Source: Panax quinquefolius (lineage: Eukaryota; Streptophyta; Magnoliopsida; Apiales; Araliaceae). Taken from it: a stretch of 64,000 nt of DNA. Positions 49,496 to 62,434 of this stretch are shown in pieces. Positions within the stretch are counted from its first letter, which is position 1; the number at the start of each line of letters is the position of its first letter. The notes beneath the pieces are model-generated. The model saw nothing but the letters and a program-made list of their open reading frames with translations, did not search any database and had not been told where the DNA came from. The DNA lies in the NCBI GenBank assembly GCA_020205615.1, contig CM035156.1, forward strand, positions 20,549,128 through 20,613,127, given 5' to 3'. A program made the translations under genes and the position numbers.

Positions 49496-50218
49496 TAATT
49501 AACAACTAAGGTTGATGAATTGAGCATCAACAAATTAAATTACTATACTGGTCTTAGTTTCATCAATTTGCTAAAATTTTTTTGATCAAACAGTCTAATT
49601 AATCGATTGAAATTGTAAATTATTATAAACGATGAAAAGATTATAATACAAAGATTGAAATGGTAATATTTTAAACATAATACCAGATGATCAGAAAAAT
49701 GACTAATGGTATTAACAACCAGAGGACAACATATATACTCTAGAAAAACAATCATAATCTCAAAGTAATAATAGAATATACAGATCTGAACAAAAATAAG
49801 AATAACCGACTGTCATGATTGTGATTGGTAACTAACTATATATATATATATATATCACCTTTTTTGAGTTTGAATGGTAATTTACACGTCAATCAAAACC
49901 AAATTTTCTCCGAACAATTATAACAGCCCAACTTGGTTAATTCAGAAAAAATCTTCAAATTTCAAACTCAAGAAGTTAAGAAAAAAATAAATTTTTCTGA
50001 CCACCAGACCAACCCACTTAAAATTATTGTTACATATATATACCACACGTTGGAACTAGTAATTTTAGCTATTTGTAAAAATAATAGTTCGTCCGCCTTC
50101 AAAGAAAAGATTATAAATTTTTTTCTCACTTGATTATCTTACACTAATACGCTAGCTAGTAGTATATAATAGAATATGAAGTTTAAATTAAAACCTTTTT
50201 TTTTTTTGTTTGGCGACT

Positions 50219-50220
<2 letters not shown>

Positions 50221-50268
<48 letters not shown>
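50221..50268. repeat. (TA)n microsatellite
   Basis: About 24 TA units. Confidence 0.9.
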
Positions 50269-50270
<2 letters not shown>

Positions 50271-50682
50271 AATGTGATTTCCACAGATATATCAAACTTG
50301 AAGTAATTAAGCATCTGTCTACCTATTAATTTGGCATGCACACCATGTATAAAATTGTATAGAGTTGTAACGTATGATATTTGCATGTCGACATATATAT
50401 TTTCTCATCTATCTTGTTTAAACCGCCTTGACGAGATATCCAACTTAAAGTGCGGACTGCCTTTCTATCTCTCTATTTATATAATAGTAACAACACATTC
50501 AATCTATAAAAGTTGTTTTAGTGATAGTCGAGTGTCCCATTATACCCGCAAAAATCCACAAATAACTTTGCTTTAATTTTATTTCTTTGAAACGGAACTT
50601 CCTTCCTCATCCACTAGTCCCGGCACCAACAAATTTAGTAAAAGATTCAGAAATAGAGCTAGAGAGCTATATCTGTACATTC

Positions 50683-50720
<38 letters not shown>

Positions 50721-50936
50721 ATGATCCATATAACATCATGTATTGATTTGTTATGAATCAAAAATAAACAAACACATCATTAGCGTTCAATATTATAAGC
50801 AACGGACGACAATACTATATATTTTACTAATTAATAGTAGCGATATTGATTTTTTAATTTTAATCTCGACCGTTGGTTATAATGATGTTTGTCCATTTTT
50901 AATCCTTAACAAATACATGTTATATTGATCATTACC

Positions 50937-50968
<32 letters not shown>

Positions 50969-51108
50969 ATATAGAAAGCAACACCTTAGTCTTATTTATT
51001 TATTTATTTATCTTTCACTTTGTTAATCAACACCTTTTTCCTTCTTCTCTTCTACTTCTTCATCATTTTAGAGTTAGCTGGCTTTAGTTTGATTGCAATA
51101 TATCGATC

Positions 51109-53635
51109 ATGCCCGAAGGACAGAGAAAAAGAGGACTCAACAAGCCATGTATTCTTCTCATAGGTAATATTCTAGCTGGCCAGTAGTTTATTTTTCTTCT
51201 TCCAATTGACGTACCATATATATTACTTGTATGCATGATTTTAATTTGTTGGTTATCGATTTTAATATATAGTTGTTCAACTATGTGTACCATGTGTATA
51301 GTGATAGCTGGTATGGAGAGGTTTGCATACAAAGGAGTAGTATCGAATTTGGTGACTTATCTGACGGATGTTGTGAAGATGAGCAACTCGTCGGCTGCCC
51401 GGACGGTGAATAGTTGGTGTGGCTTTACCTCCATGCTGCCTCTCTTGGTGGCGCCCTTGGTGGACTCTTATTGGGATCGTTATTCCACCATTTTAGCCTC
51501 TTCTTCCCTCTATGCTCTGGTCAGTTTATTTTCTCTCTACTTCTTTAATTACCCATGTCATTTACTAATGTAATTCACATTTTCTGCTATTTTTTAGCAT
51601 ATACAATGATTTTTTTGATGATTTCTTTTAGCACATATATACAATGAGTTTCTTGATGAAATAGTGCAAGTTTTCACTACGTACGTATTGATCCTTGTCA
51701 TTTACTATGATTTTTAAGGATATTACTATGTAAGGTGGAACCAATTAAAGTCATATATATTCACAGAATATTTATTTATCATTTTGCATATCATTGTGCT
51801 GTTATAATTTTAGAGTTATTTGAAAGGAATATCTAATTATTATGAGTACAAGAACAAGTGAATTGACATTAATCATCGATCTTTTTCTTTAATCTAAAAA
51901 CAACAAATATGCAAAATGATAGTTGTATTAATGTTATTCTCACTCTATTTCATTTCGCGACAATTTAATTTGTTTTTCCGATAATAAACATGAAACCAAA
52001 ATAATAGTGGTATAAATATATGATTTCTAGAATAGAAAAATCGAAGGTGACAAATCAGACCTCTGCATGTCCGTATAACACTATTAATTTATATCATTAA
52101 AGTATATGTTTTATTTTTCTTGATTAAATTTAGGGGCTTTTGGCATTGACTTCAACGGCATTGGAATGGCCATGGCGTCCAACAAACAAGAACAGCTCCT
52201 CTGTTTCTTTTTTTTGGTCCCTATACATGATTTCGCTAGGCCAAGGCGGGTATAATCCATCTTTACAAGCCTTCGGAGCTGATCAATTAGAAATAGAAGA
52301 CGAATTACCAAGCACAAAAAATGACGTCGACGATAATTCTGAGCCAAAGAGTTTGTTCTTTCAGTGGTGGTACTTCGGCATATGTAGTGGCAGCCTTCTG
52401 GGAATTTCACTGATGGCATATATACAAGATACGTTAGGATGGGGATTGGGATTTGCTATCCCCACCGTTGCAATGGTTGCATCAATCGTGCTTTTTTCTT
52501 GTGGGACTCGATTTTATGCATACAAGCAATCCAAGAGTGTTGATGTTAAGTTTCTTGTGAATATTTTTCAAACTGTCAAAGCAACTGCATCAAGAATGAT
52601 AAGTATGAGCAAGGGCAGCAGTATTTCCTTGTCGAAAGACAACTCTGATGTGGTTGAGCTAGAGTAAGTACTTTATTCTTTCTCACTAATTTCAAGAAAA
52701 TTTCATTTCATTTCATTTTAGTTGAACAAAAAAATTCAAGAAAATAATATTTTCAGCAAACGTAAATCAACTGCGCTGGAAATATCAACAACCAAAATTT
52801 AGGACTAATGTCAAGTTGTGTATGCATGTAGGCTTCAAGAAAGACCACTTTGTCAACAAGATCAAGATGATGAGATTGAGGGCCCCAAGAATCACAATTA
52901 TATGCTTGAAATTGCGAAAGTAGTACTACATCTGCTGCCTATTTGGACAATGCTTTTGATGTTTGCAGTAATATTCCAGCAGCCCCCAACATTCTTCACT
53001 AAGCAAGGCATGACCATGAAGAGAAGCATTGGGAATCATTTCAAGATCCCACCAGCCACACTACAGAGCGCGATAACGGTCTCCATCATTCTTTTGATGC
53101 CTTTTTACGACGTCTTTTTTATCCCATTTGCCCGGTTCATCACACGAAACCAGAAAGGTATCAGTGTGATGCAGAGATATGGAATCGGGATGTTTTATCG
53201 GTCATAGCCATGATAATTGCAGCAATTGTGGAGACCAAGAGACTTGAGCTTAGTAGAAAATTGGAATATAAATCAGAAAGTACAATAGCACTAAGCATAT
53301 TTTGGTTACTACCCCAATACATTTTGTTAGGAATTTCCGATATTTTTACTGTGGTTGGGATGCAGGAGTTTTTTTACTCTGAAGTTCCTGCAAGTATGAG
53401 AACAATGGGGATTGCTCTGTATACTAGTGTATTTGGGGTAGGAAGCTTTTTAAGTGCTCTGCTCATATCTTGGGTTGAGTATTTCAGTAGTTCAAATGGA
53501 GGAAAGCAGGGCTGGTTCTCTGATGACATGGGGGAAGCAAGATTGGACAAATATTACTGGCTTTTAGCTCTGTTGAGTGCCTTAAGTTTGATCATGTATG
53601 TCATCTTATGTAGATTTTTTAAAAGTAGGACATGA
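51109..53635 (+). CDS. NRT1/PTR family transporter, NPF5.8/5.9-like (one apparent base loss)
   Basis: Plasma-membrane or tonoplast proton-coupled transporter family (MFS/POT); the substrate of this subgroup is not known to me. Exons: 51109-51163, 51302-51519, 52134-52663, 52832-53635, all GT-AG, about 535 residues. Motifs: [14 protein letters not shown] at the N-terminus, [19 protein letters not shown] in helix 1, [46 protein letters not shown], then a hydrophilic central loop (ending in exon 3). The C-terminal helices include [56 protein letters not shown] and [18 protein letters not shown]. The frame breaks at a T-run (53193-53196), where one T seems lost; homology continues directly in the next frame. 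The usual ExxER helix-1 motif lacks its first Glu (AGMER). Confidence 0.88.
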
Positions 53636-54538
53636 TTTGATTTGGGTAATGACAATTAAGTGTAAATGAAATCTTTATTTTAGCACAATTATGAGCTTAT
53701 CACATTGAATATTATCTTGAATTCCGTAAATAATGAAATCTTGTTGTATTTGTATTATATCATGTTTATCCCCAACAAATGATATAATGAATACATGCTA
53801 ATGAAATTTTTATGACCGAAAAAATTATATCATTTACATTACAACTCATAAAAAGACAACTTTTTTGTGGAAAAAAATAATTGATAGTTAGGATTTCTTT
53901 TGTGAAAAATTAATGATCATATATATATATATATATATATATGAAATTATTACCATTTCTTGGTATTCATATTTAATAGGAGTAGCAGACTTTGGAAGAC
54001 TATTATAGACAGACGTATATGAATTATGAAGTCCAAGTCGCGGTCGCTTAATTGGCTTATAAGTCGATTAGTCACCGCGTTAAAGTTTAGCAAAATAGAC
54101 TTGGATTAGCCTTTTTCTTCCCCATTTGAGACTCCACCTCAACTAGCCATAATCTCCAAACCAAGATCCTAACTTCCATACTTGTTTCTCCGCCTCCATC
54201 TCTCTTTCTCCCTTCTCACATATATTTGTATTGAAGAAAAGACATCAAGCCACTATTCACTAATCACCGCCATCCAGAAGCCATTGTTACCGGCAATCAA
54301 CAACAACAAATTATAAGCACCATCGAAGCCCCACAAATAAATCAAATCTAGTACAAAAAAAATGAAAACTCTCTAATTAATCTTAAAACTGGCCTAAATA
54401 CGCATAACTTTCAAATCCAGATTTCGGGAATGGTAGATGCCCTTAACATTCCAAAATTAAAAACCTTATTTCACTCTACGAAATCAAATTCAGTATAGCA
54501 GCAAGTAAGAGTTGACCACAAAGACTAGTATTGTCTTA
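53636..54538. other. Intergenic DNA after the NPF gene
   Basis: Probable NPF 3' UTR to about 53780, then AT-rich sequence with a TA run (53919-53942). No gene seen. Confidence 0.5.
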
Positions 54539-56009
54539 CGAGGGTATATTCAATTAAGATTTTTAAAAATTTTTAAAAATTTTAAAAATTTGGTTGTATT
54601 CAATCAAGACATTTAAAGAGTTTATAAAAGTTTAGTGGTATTCAATTACAACTTTTTTAATGTCTTTAAAAGTTAGGTGGTATTGAATTAAGATTTTTAC
54701 AAAGTCTATAAAAGTATTTTGGTATTCAAAAAGTCATAGACTTTTCAGATTTTTATTAAATGGTAGAGTTTGACGGATTTTATAAAAAGAATTATAATTA
54801 TCAACCCATATTCAAAGTCTGACCTCATCTCTAAAGATTTCTAAACACTTCATATCTCATCTTAATAAACTAAATAAATTTAAAATACAATTCACATGAA
54901 TCCAATATTTCTAATTACTTCACATGAATTCAATATTTCTAATTACTTTATAATCTAGAATAATTAATACTGTTGCACTCCACAAAAATAAAACATTTAT
55001 TTTATTTTTGTAGTCAACGATAAAATTCAAAATTTTTAAACTTTGAATTTATTTGTTATTTAATAATAAACACACGTTATTATTTCAAAAATAAAATAAA
55101 TACACAATATTTTAAAATTTTATAATTTAAATAAATTAACTTAGAATCGAGTTAAATGAAAAAAAAAAGTGAGAGAGAGAGAGGAAAGTAATTTATATAG
55201 AATACGTACTTTATAGTGATATATAGTTGTATAAAATATATAAGTTCTTCAAGCTTTTTATCATAATTTTATTATATGTTACATTACTAAACCAAAAATT
55301 TATTAAAAGAATATAAATAAAAAATATTTTTTTATTTAAAAATAACTTGCTATTTTAAAATATACATGAAACAAGTATATAATATTTTATTTGCAAATTT
55401 TGATATTAAGAGGAGGTAATATTCAAATATTTGAATGAAAATCGATATATATTGCAAATATTTATATTAATTTTTTAATTCTTAGTTACGTAAATAAGTA
55501 TTGATGACAACTTTTGTAGATTTGGAATGAAAAACAATAATTCCAAATAAGCGTATTGCGATATATCATAAAAGTATATATAACTCAATAAAAAGTGAGC
55601 TTAATTTTTGTATTGCATCGATGGTTTCTAAAGTTTTATTGGTATCCTAATATCCAAATGTATTATGAAATGAGTAGAATAATATGAGCAACGCTTTCAA
55701 CATATATAAAAATCTCGGTAGCCACAATAATATAATGAGATTTACTCTAGTTCATGAAAAAAGAGGAGATGTTGTACACATGGGCTAATTAACAATTAAT
55801 ATAGGTTGCAAGATATATTAGAAGTATACAAAAAGTCTATCACAAATTTGATAAAAAGTTTATAAAAGTCATTACTTATTTCATGTAGTCTATAAAAGTC
55901 ATTTTAAAAAAGTCTTTAAAGTCTTTGAAAGTCATTAAAATTCCATAAATTCTACAAAAGTATATCACTTAAAAAAAGTCTTTAAAAATTTTAATTGAAT
56001 ACACCCCCC
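54539..56009. mobile_element. PIF/Harbinger-like non-autonomous element, 1.47 kb
   Basis: The termini are inverted repeats: 28 of the first 34 positions agree between 54539 onward and the reverse complement of 56009 (core TATTCAATTAA, TTTTTAAA). TTA stands on both sides (54536-54538 and 56010-56012), the duplication used by PIF/Harbinger. Subterminal blocks repeat AAAAGTCTTTAAAG-like motifs in both arms. The interior is AT-rich with a 25-bp duplication near 54892-54946 and no transposase remnant. Confidence 0.7.
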
Positions 56010-56012
56010 TTA

Positions 56013-57559
56013 ATATATTCTAATGTTTCTAACAATAAGCAAAAGATGAGGGTTCGAGGGGAGTATAATTAACTAAAGTAAACATAATCAAATTAATAAA
56101 ATTAACCAATAAAGTGACTATACTGTGATCATAGATTGCCAACCATACGAATGTAGAGTGCCCTTTTTGTTGAGTGACTTTGCTCATGCTCTCACTACGA
56201 TCGTAAAGTTAAACAACTATCTTATCGTAGAGTACAACTTCCATCCTATGATCTTCATACAAATTATGCTTGGATTCCTCTTTTCATTCAACGATCGTTC
56301 TGTTAATCACCTAAAAACTAGGCATTTTATTTCAAATTGATACTTCATCTCTATTTCTTACTGAAATCAATAAACACCTTTATTCAGCTCAAATATATGT
56401 AATAAAACTAAATATAATGGAATTAACATCATATATAGAATATTCTGCACCTATCAGAGAACTTATAGAAAGATTGTGATATATATGCATGGTACCTTCA
56501 AATTCAGTGTTTTGTGTTCTCCAATCTTAAAGTGTTGGGATATTTCACATGAATCCAACGTACATTGGATAAATTTAAGAGTGTAGATGAGTTAATAAGT
56601 ATGGTAGAGACTTAACCTAATAGGTTAAGCTTTTAAATAAGGAGGTGGTTTTATTGAGTCAGTCTACACAGGTGTGCGATGCATTATTGATGATGAATTG
56701 ATGTGGAATGGATCGCTCAATTTCGCTATACAAAGCCTTCAATTAACATGTTTGTCTTTTTATTCATGGTGGTAAAAGCTTTAGCAAGGGTGATGGTGTA
56801 GTGGTGCATGGCATCAATCGGAGGTGTTCTCGGATTCATGATGAAGAAGATCTAGATATATTTTTGGTTGAGTAATCTTTTACGGGTAAGTTGTATTTTG
56901 TGGGTGGTTAATATCCGAATAAGTAGATATTTAAATTATAATAAAGTGTCAAGTGTTTGTTTTGTTTTAATTTATTAAATAATACTACCATCACATAAAA
57001 AATGGTCATATAATTCTTACACACACATGCATATTATAGTCCCACGTGTCAGGCGGGGTCATGTATGTATATGAGTATTATGTAACCCTTTTTATATGAT
57101 AGTAACATTATTTTAATTTATTGTGATTTGTCCACATATACATTGCCACATCCTCCAAAAATTTAACTGAGTTAGATATCTTTTTTTATTTTTTGTAAAA
57201 ATTTTATAGTTTAAGGAGGTGACTGTAAAATAATTAATTCAGTTCAACGATAAAATGTAAATAAGATGTTAGTTTTGTGACTAAAAAACATTTAACCTAA
57301 TTAAAAATGTGTAGTGTCTCACAAAAATTATTGCAAATAAAAAATTAAGAAAACACAACCAAATTAATCTTAAATCTACACAAACACAAGCATTATAATT
57401 AATAATATACAACTTGTTTGTTCATCAATTCTTAAAAAATACAACTTGCCTTTACATTATTAAATGCCATATTTTTTTAATGAACAAATTATCAATTGAT
57501 TATTTAGATAATCCAATTATCCAAGATCCCAAACCAATTATAACGTCAACAGTACGTTC
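56013..57559. other. Intergenic DNA before the MMP gene
   Basis: No supported gene. A short open segment at 56125-56340 has no recognisable similarity. A stretch near 56530-56720 (TGTTGGGATATTTCACATG.., TAGGTTAAGCTTTTAAATA) looks like a dispersed repeat, with a weakly similar copy near 47086-47250. Confidence 0.4.
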
Positions 57560-58507
57560 TCAAACATTATACAGAACCCTAATCCCTTCAACATCATCCC
57601 CATGGAAACCTTTAACCACTCCATCCAAAATAGAAGGATACATAATTGCATCTTCAACCGAACTATGCCCTAATCCAAGAAGGTGCCATATTTCATGCAA
57701 AGCAACCGTCTCCAAATCAAAATAACCCGGAAGCGCCCCAATGGACCACGCCTCATCCGCATCACAATGAAACCTTCCATCGGTTGGAGCATAAGCATGG
57801 GCTAGGGTTCCGCCCGGCCCGTCAAACGGATTCCCATCTCCATGCTCACCACTCCCAAAACCAATCTTTATATCCGCATTTACATAATCTTCTGTTTGAG
57901 AGAACGTAAAATAATTAGTAGCCGCAGCCCATCTGTCGAAAGCACTGACAAACGGCGGTATTGCATCGGGATGCGTGTTCGATGCAAATCCATATGTGAG
58001 ATGAGTTTTGCCGGCCGGCCATCTAGGGAAACCTTGGAAAAAACTATAATGGGAGACTGTATGGATAGGTTTAGGGCCTTGGCGACGGTGGTGGCGTCCT
58101 TTTTTCTTGGATGCTGTCATGCTACTAGTACCGTTAATGATATCGGGCACTCCACAACGTGGCGTCACCATTTTTGATAAGGTTTCAGCATCTAGGGTTC
58201 CGGTCACGTTGAGGTGATAATTTTGTTGGTAAGTTTTGAGGGCGGCCTCGAGGAAATCATCAAAATCATCGTCGTTGGGATTGGAGTAGTGGTAATTTAG
58301 GTAACCAAATTTGTTTAGGTATTGTTTGAGCTCGTGAAGGCCTTGTAGTTTATCACCCTTGTGACAACCTTGAAAATGATTCAGAAAATCAAAGGGTGAT
58401 GGTTTTTTGGTAGCCTTGGGTTTTTTTGGCTGAGCGGTAGAAAGGAGAGGAAGCAGTAGGAAGAGGAGGAAAATGCATGACAAGAGCTGAAAAGGTTTAG
58501 GTGCCAT
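57560..58507 (-). CDS. Plant matrix metalloproteinase (M10A)
   Basis: Secreted zinc endopeptidase, 315 residues, intronless as usual for plant MMPs. Signal peptide at about residues 1-25. Propeptide peptidoglycan-binding-like domain at ~45-112. Cysteine switch PRCGVPD at 116-122 (Cys118 caps the zinc in the zymogen). Basic linker KKKGRHHRR at 134-142, a likely cleavage zone. Catalytic domain from ~160: calcium/zinc-site stretch FGSGEHGDGNPFDGPGG, LAHAYAP, then HEIWHLLGLGH at 271-281 with the three zinc His and the catalytic Glu272. The Met-turn is IMYP (Met289). Position 274 is Trp, where plant MMPs normally have Gly (HEIGH). The protein stops soon after the catalytic domain, so no GPI-anchor tail is evident. 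Start: Met before a clear signal peptide. Confidence 0.92.
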   Translation of the reverse strand: MAPKPFQLLSCIFLLFLLLPLLSTAQPKKPKATKKPSPFDFLNHFQGCHKGDKLQGLHELKQYLNKFGYLNYHYSNPNDDDFDDFLEAALKTYQQNYHLNVTGTLDAETLSKMVTPRCGVPDIINGTSSMTASKKKGRHHRRQGPKPIHTVSHYSFFQGFPRWPAGKTHLTYGFASNTHPDAIPPFVSAFDRWAAATNYFTFSQTEDYVNADIKIGFGSGEHGDGNPFDGPGGTLAHAYAPTDGRFHCDADEAWSIGALPGYFDLETVALHEIWHLLGLGHSSVEDAIMYPSILDGVVKGFHGDDVEGIRVLYNV

Positions 58508-58891
58508 GGCCTATAATTATATATATAAGCTAGAAGGAATGAAGTAGCTAGCTAGCTAGCTATTGTTGGATATATATATATATATGAAGTACTTGCTCAA
58601 ATGGTTATGTCTATATTTATAGATTTCCTCAAGTGTTGAAATGATATTGGAGGGTAGGTGTTAGTAAGTTTCCATGAATGTCAACTGCTCCAAAGAGATA
58701 TGACTTTTACTTGGTCTTGCGCAAAACCTAATAAATAATAAGCGTGGAAGAGAAATTTGAGTGCAAATAGTTGATTCTCATACATATATTAATTATTTTG
58801 TTGATGGTGACTTAGGAAGTATTTGTACGTGCAAAGTACCAATACTATACGGAAAGGATGACCAATATATACGGTGATTTACGCATCAATA

Positions 58892-58942
<51 letters not shown>

Positions 58943-60228
58943 ATATATGCTATTATACACTTTGTGCTTTAAATTGTAAAATTAATGTTGACTATTTAAA
59001 GTCAAATGATCATGATATATAGTTTTGAATCTAAAATTAACACAAATTCTTTTAATTGTAGACAATTTAATCATGAACTGTGTAAAATATATTACTAATT
59101 ACAAGATTTAACTCATTCGAAAGTAAAATTAGTTATATCAATTTTAAACTTAAAAATATATCGTATTTGATTTATCGATCAAAATGTCAAATTTTATATT
59201 CATGATAGGGTGGTTTTGGGACGGAGGGAATGTGTGTATGAATGTTTCCACTCTTTTAGACAAAAAAATACACAAAAATTAAAAATTATAGAGAAAGAAT
59301 AAGAGGCCTAGCTATATAAGAAAGTGGTGGGTGACTGGGAGTTGGGAGTTGGCAGGGTCATGGATAAACATGCTTAATTAACTAATGTGTGGCAACAAGC
59401 TAGCAATTTCTTAATTAATTAATTGGTGTGGTGCATTTTCAATCTTCTTTAGGAGAGGAGGAGGTGAGGTCAAGTAGCATTTTCAATCTTCTTAATTAAT
59501 TAATTAATTAATTAACAGCCTTTAAACTAAATGATGAGTAGCAGCATAATTAAATATATCGACTTAATCTTTGCTTAATTAATTTCTTCATACAAGAATA
59601 TATAAATTGATTTTATACGTAAAGTACGATGAATGGAATGGAATGGAATTGAGTTATCATTAAATTATATATTGAGTTGTTGTTATATTCACTTCATTAT
59701 AATATTTTGATAATAAAATATTATACCCGGTATGATTTGGAAATTAGAAATAAAAATAAAAAATTAACAAATTTAGAGTTAATTATATTCCAATATTTAA
59801 CTAATGATCTTTAATAATGTGATATTAAATATTTTGTATTATAATTAATCATAAAAATATCGATACAAGGATAACATATTATTAAAAAAAAAATTAAGTT
59901 CGTGAGTAGTTTGAGATCGAATTCAATAAAATTAAATTGAATTATATGTAAAAATAGTGTTCTTTTTTTTTAAATTTATTTATTAAAGAAAAAAAAAAGA
60001 AAAAAGGTTTTTTCCTTTGTAGGTATTTTTTGGTAAAAAAATAAATAAAAACGGAATAGTTCCGTAATCGTAACAAAATAAAATGGAAAAGTAAAGTTAA
60101 AGGGAAAAGAAAAGAAAATGCGGGAGAGGGAGATTTTTTTAATTATAAATATTAGATTGAGTCTTGCACAATTCAATTCGTTTTCATCTCCCCTTCTCGT
60201 CTCCTCTTCCTCCTGTATTCAAAGAAAT
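58508..60228. other. Divergent promoter region of MMP and CREG
   Basis: The two genes are transcribed away from each other across this 1.7 kb. Contains TA runs (58571-58585; 58894-58938) and repeated TTAATTAA blocks (near 59491-59515). No other gene seen. Confidence 0.5.
58894..58938. repeat. (TA)n microsatellite
   Basis: About 22 TA units in the MMP/CREG intergenic region. Confidence 0.9.
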
Positions 60229-62370
60229 ATGATAATGAAAATCAAAGGACTGTCGATTGTAAATGTAATCAACCTAATCATGTTTTGGGGGTTCCTTCAA
60301 GATTCCGTACAAGGAGCTCGCCCTTTACTTTCTATCTTTCGACCCCGCCCTGCTGATGCTGCCCCTTTTGCTCGATGGTTGGTCTCTTACAGTTCCTGGG
60401 GAGTCCTCAAGTATGCTTCATCTCTCTCTCTCTCTCTCTCTCTACAATTTTAAATGTTTATGTTGATTTATTCTGTGATGTTAATATCCAATCCCTGTCA
60501 TCTATTTATACATACACCCCAAAGAATAAGTTTGATTGTTGACTTTGAGTGATAGATCTAATTTTCAAAGAGTGATATATAAATACACACACACACCGTG
60601 TGTATGTCTCTGTGTGTGTGTGTGTCTGTGTCTGGGCATGTATTTTACTAACTGATTAAGTCAAATCAAATGTTATTACCCTTTTTTATTTGTAACTGAT
60701 TGTATTTCTGCAAATCATGATGTTAAAAAAAAAAAAAATATTTAGAGCTTCCAATTATTCATGAATATGCTATGTTTGATTCAGTTCAACTTATGATAGA
60801 TTCGATGTTTCAAGAAATGCGTGTTAAAATAAATTGGTCTTGTTAGACTAATTGCTGATTTAACAGTTTGACTACTTCTCGTTTTAGAAGGCTAAAGCAG
60901 CCTAGTAGAATAAGTTTCTTAGTGAGTGAATGTTCCTATTACCTCTATCATGCCATTTATCAGGTATTGTCAACACATAGGTACCATTGGGATATAGAGA
61001 TATCAAATATTAAATGTTATAGTGAAAGATAGGATTTCTAAAAACCAGAGTATACATCTGTGTGCTGTGACTGGATTGAGTCAACTGTACCTTTAAACAA
61101 GAATAATTTCACAAAAAATGAAGATATCAGAACTTCGATTCACTTGTAAGTTGTATCCACAATAGAATGAAATTCCATAAATTTTGATTGGAAGACATCA
61201 TGTTCTTTTTACTCCACTTTTTCCATATATATGATTATCTCACAAGGCATAAGGGGCTTTGATAGAGCGCACCTTGACTTATTGCTTGTAGTACACTGCT
61301 TTTTTGTGCTTCACAAATTTATGACATCTTGTGAAATACTGTGGTAATTCTTGAATTTGCTGCGAGACAAATACAAAAAAGCTTTAATATTCTCCAAGCT
61401 AATTTGGTGTTTTTCCTTTTGCAGTACCATCGCAAAGGATCTGGGAGGAGCACCTTTTGGGTATGTCTTGACCTAATTTCTTGAGTTCTTTTTTCAATAT
61501 TGCTTGTTCAAGTTATATATGCTTCAACAGTTTCTGGAATTTTCTGCTTCATTGACTTGGTCTATTATATATAGTGAGAGCAGAAGAATGCCATAATAAG
61601 TTGTGTATGAGATGCAACTAAGCCTTACTCGTCATCTGCACAGTTTTGATATGAAACTGAATAAAAAATTCAATCAGGTTGAAGTTGTGATTATGTTGAG
61701 TTAAATCCATCGACTATTATATCTTGTCTTAATTGTGATCAGATGGCACATATATTTACTGTGCAACCATTACACCAAGAGTAAGGGAATTGATATTTAA
61801 TGGAATAGAGGATCAAAGTTAACAATGATGAGAGTGGATGTCTGCTTTGCAGTTTTCCATTCTTTTCCTTCAACCTGGGGATTCTTCTTTGTTTTTTATG
61901 TTTGGGGTGGGAAGGGACAGGAGGTGGTGTGATGTATCTAACCTCGAATAGTCCAAAGCTATGCATAATTTAATTACAAATATTTAGAGGAGAGAGTATA
62001 TTAGTATTAGATGGTCTACTCGATGAGTATTGTTTGTCGCCAAATTCACCTAAGACATATTACTGTGCATCTTGTTCTTGTTTAGCTAGTTAACAGAAAA
62101 TGTTATCCCCTTGTGGTCCCTGATATTAAATCTCACTAAATGGAATACCATGCAGAAATGTAGTTTCTTTTAGTGATGGGCAACCTGACAAAGGCAGTGG
62201 TGTCCCATACTTCTACTTAACAACCCTTGATCCAACTGCAAGTTATGCATTGAAAGACCAGAGATCCTCCTTCACAATAAGTGAATATAATATTGGAACT
62301 TGTGGCAAGAAAGACCCTGAAAACCCCAGTTGTGCAAAAATTACTCTCACAGGAAAGGTAATGTTGCCCA

Positions 62371-62434
<64 letters not shown>

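Larger units (their letters stand above)
45949..51108. other. Repeat-rich intergenic region upstream of the NPF gene
   Basis: No gene recognised. Contains a C17 run at 47514-47530, a G-rich block at 47959-47996, and (CA)n(TA)n at 48649-48712. TA runs occur at 50221-50268, near 50684-50717 and near 50935-50973. There is also a possible MITE near 49245-49495. The last few hundred bases are the likely NPF promoter and leader. Confidence 0.5.

Noticed and set aside
50183..50386. Minus-strand open segment containing a Tyr-Ile repeat
   Set aside because: It is translated (TA)n microsatellite.
56125..56340. 71-residue open segment before the MMP gene
   Set aside because: No similarity recognised and no exon-like context.
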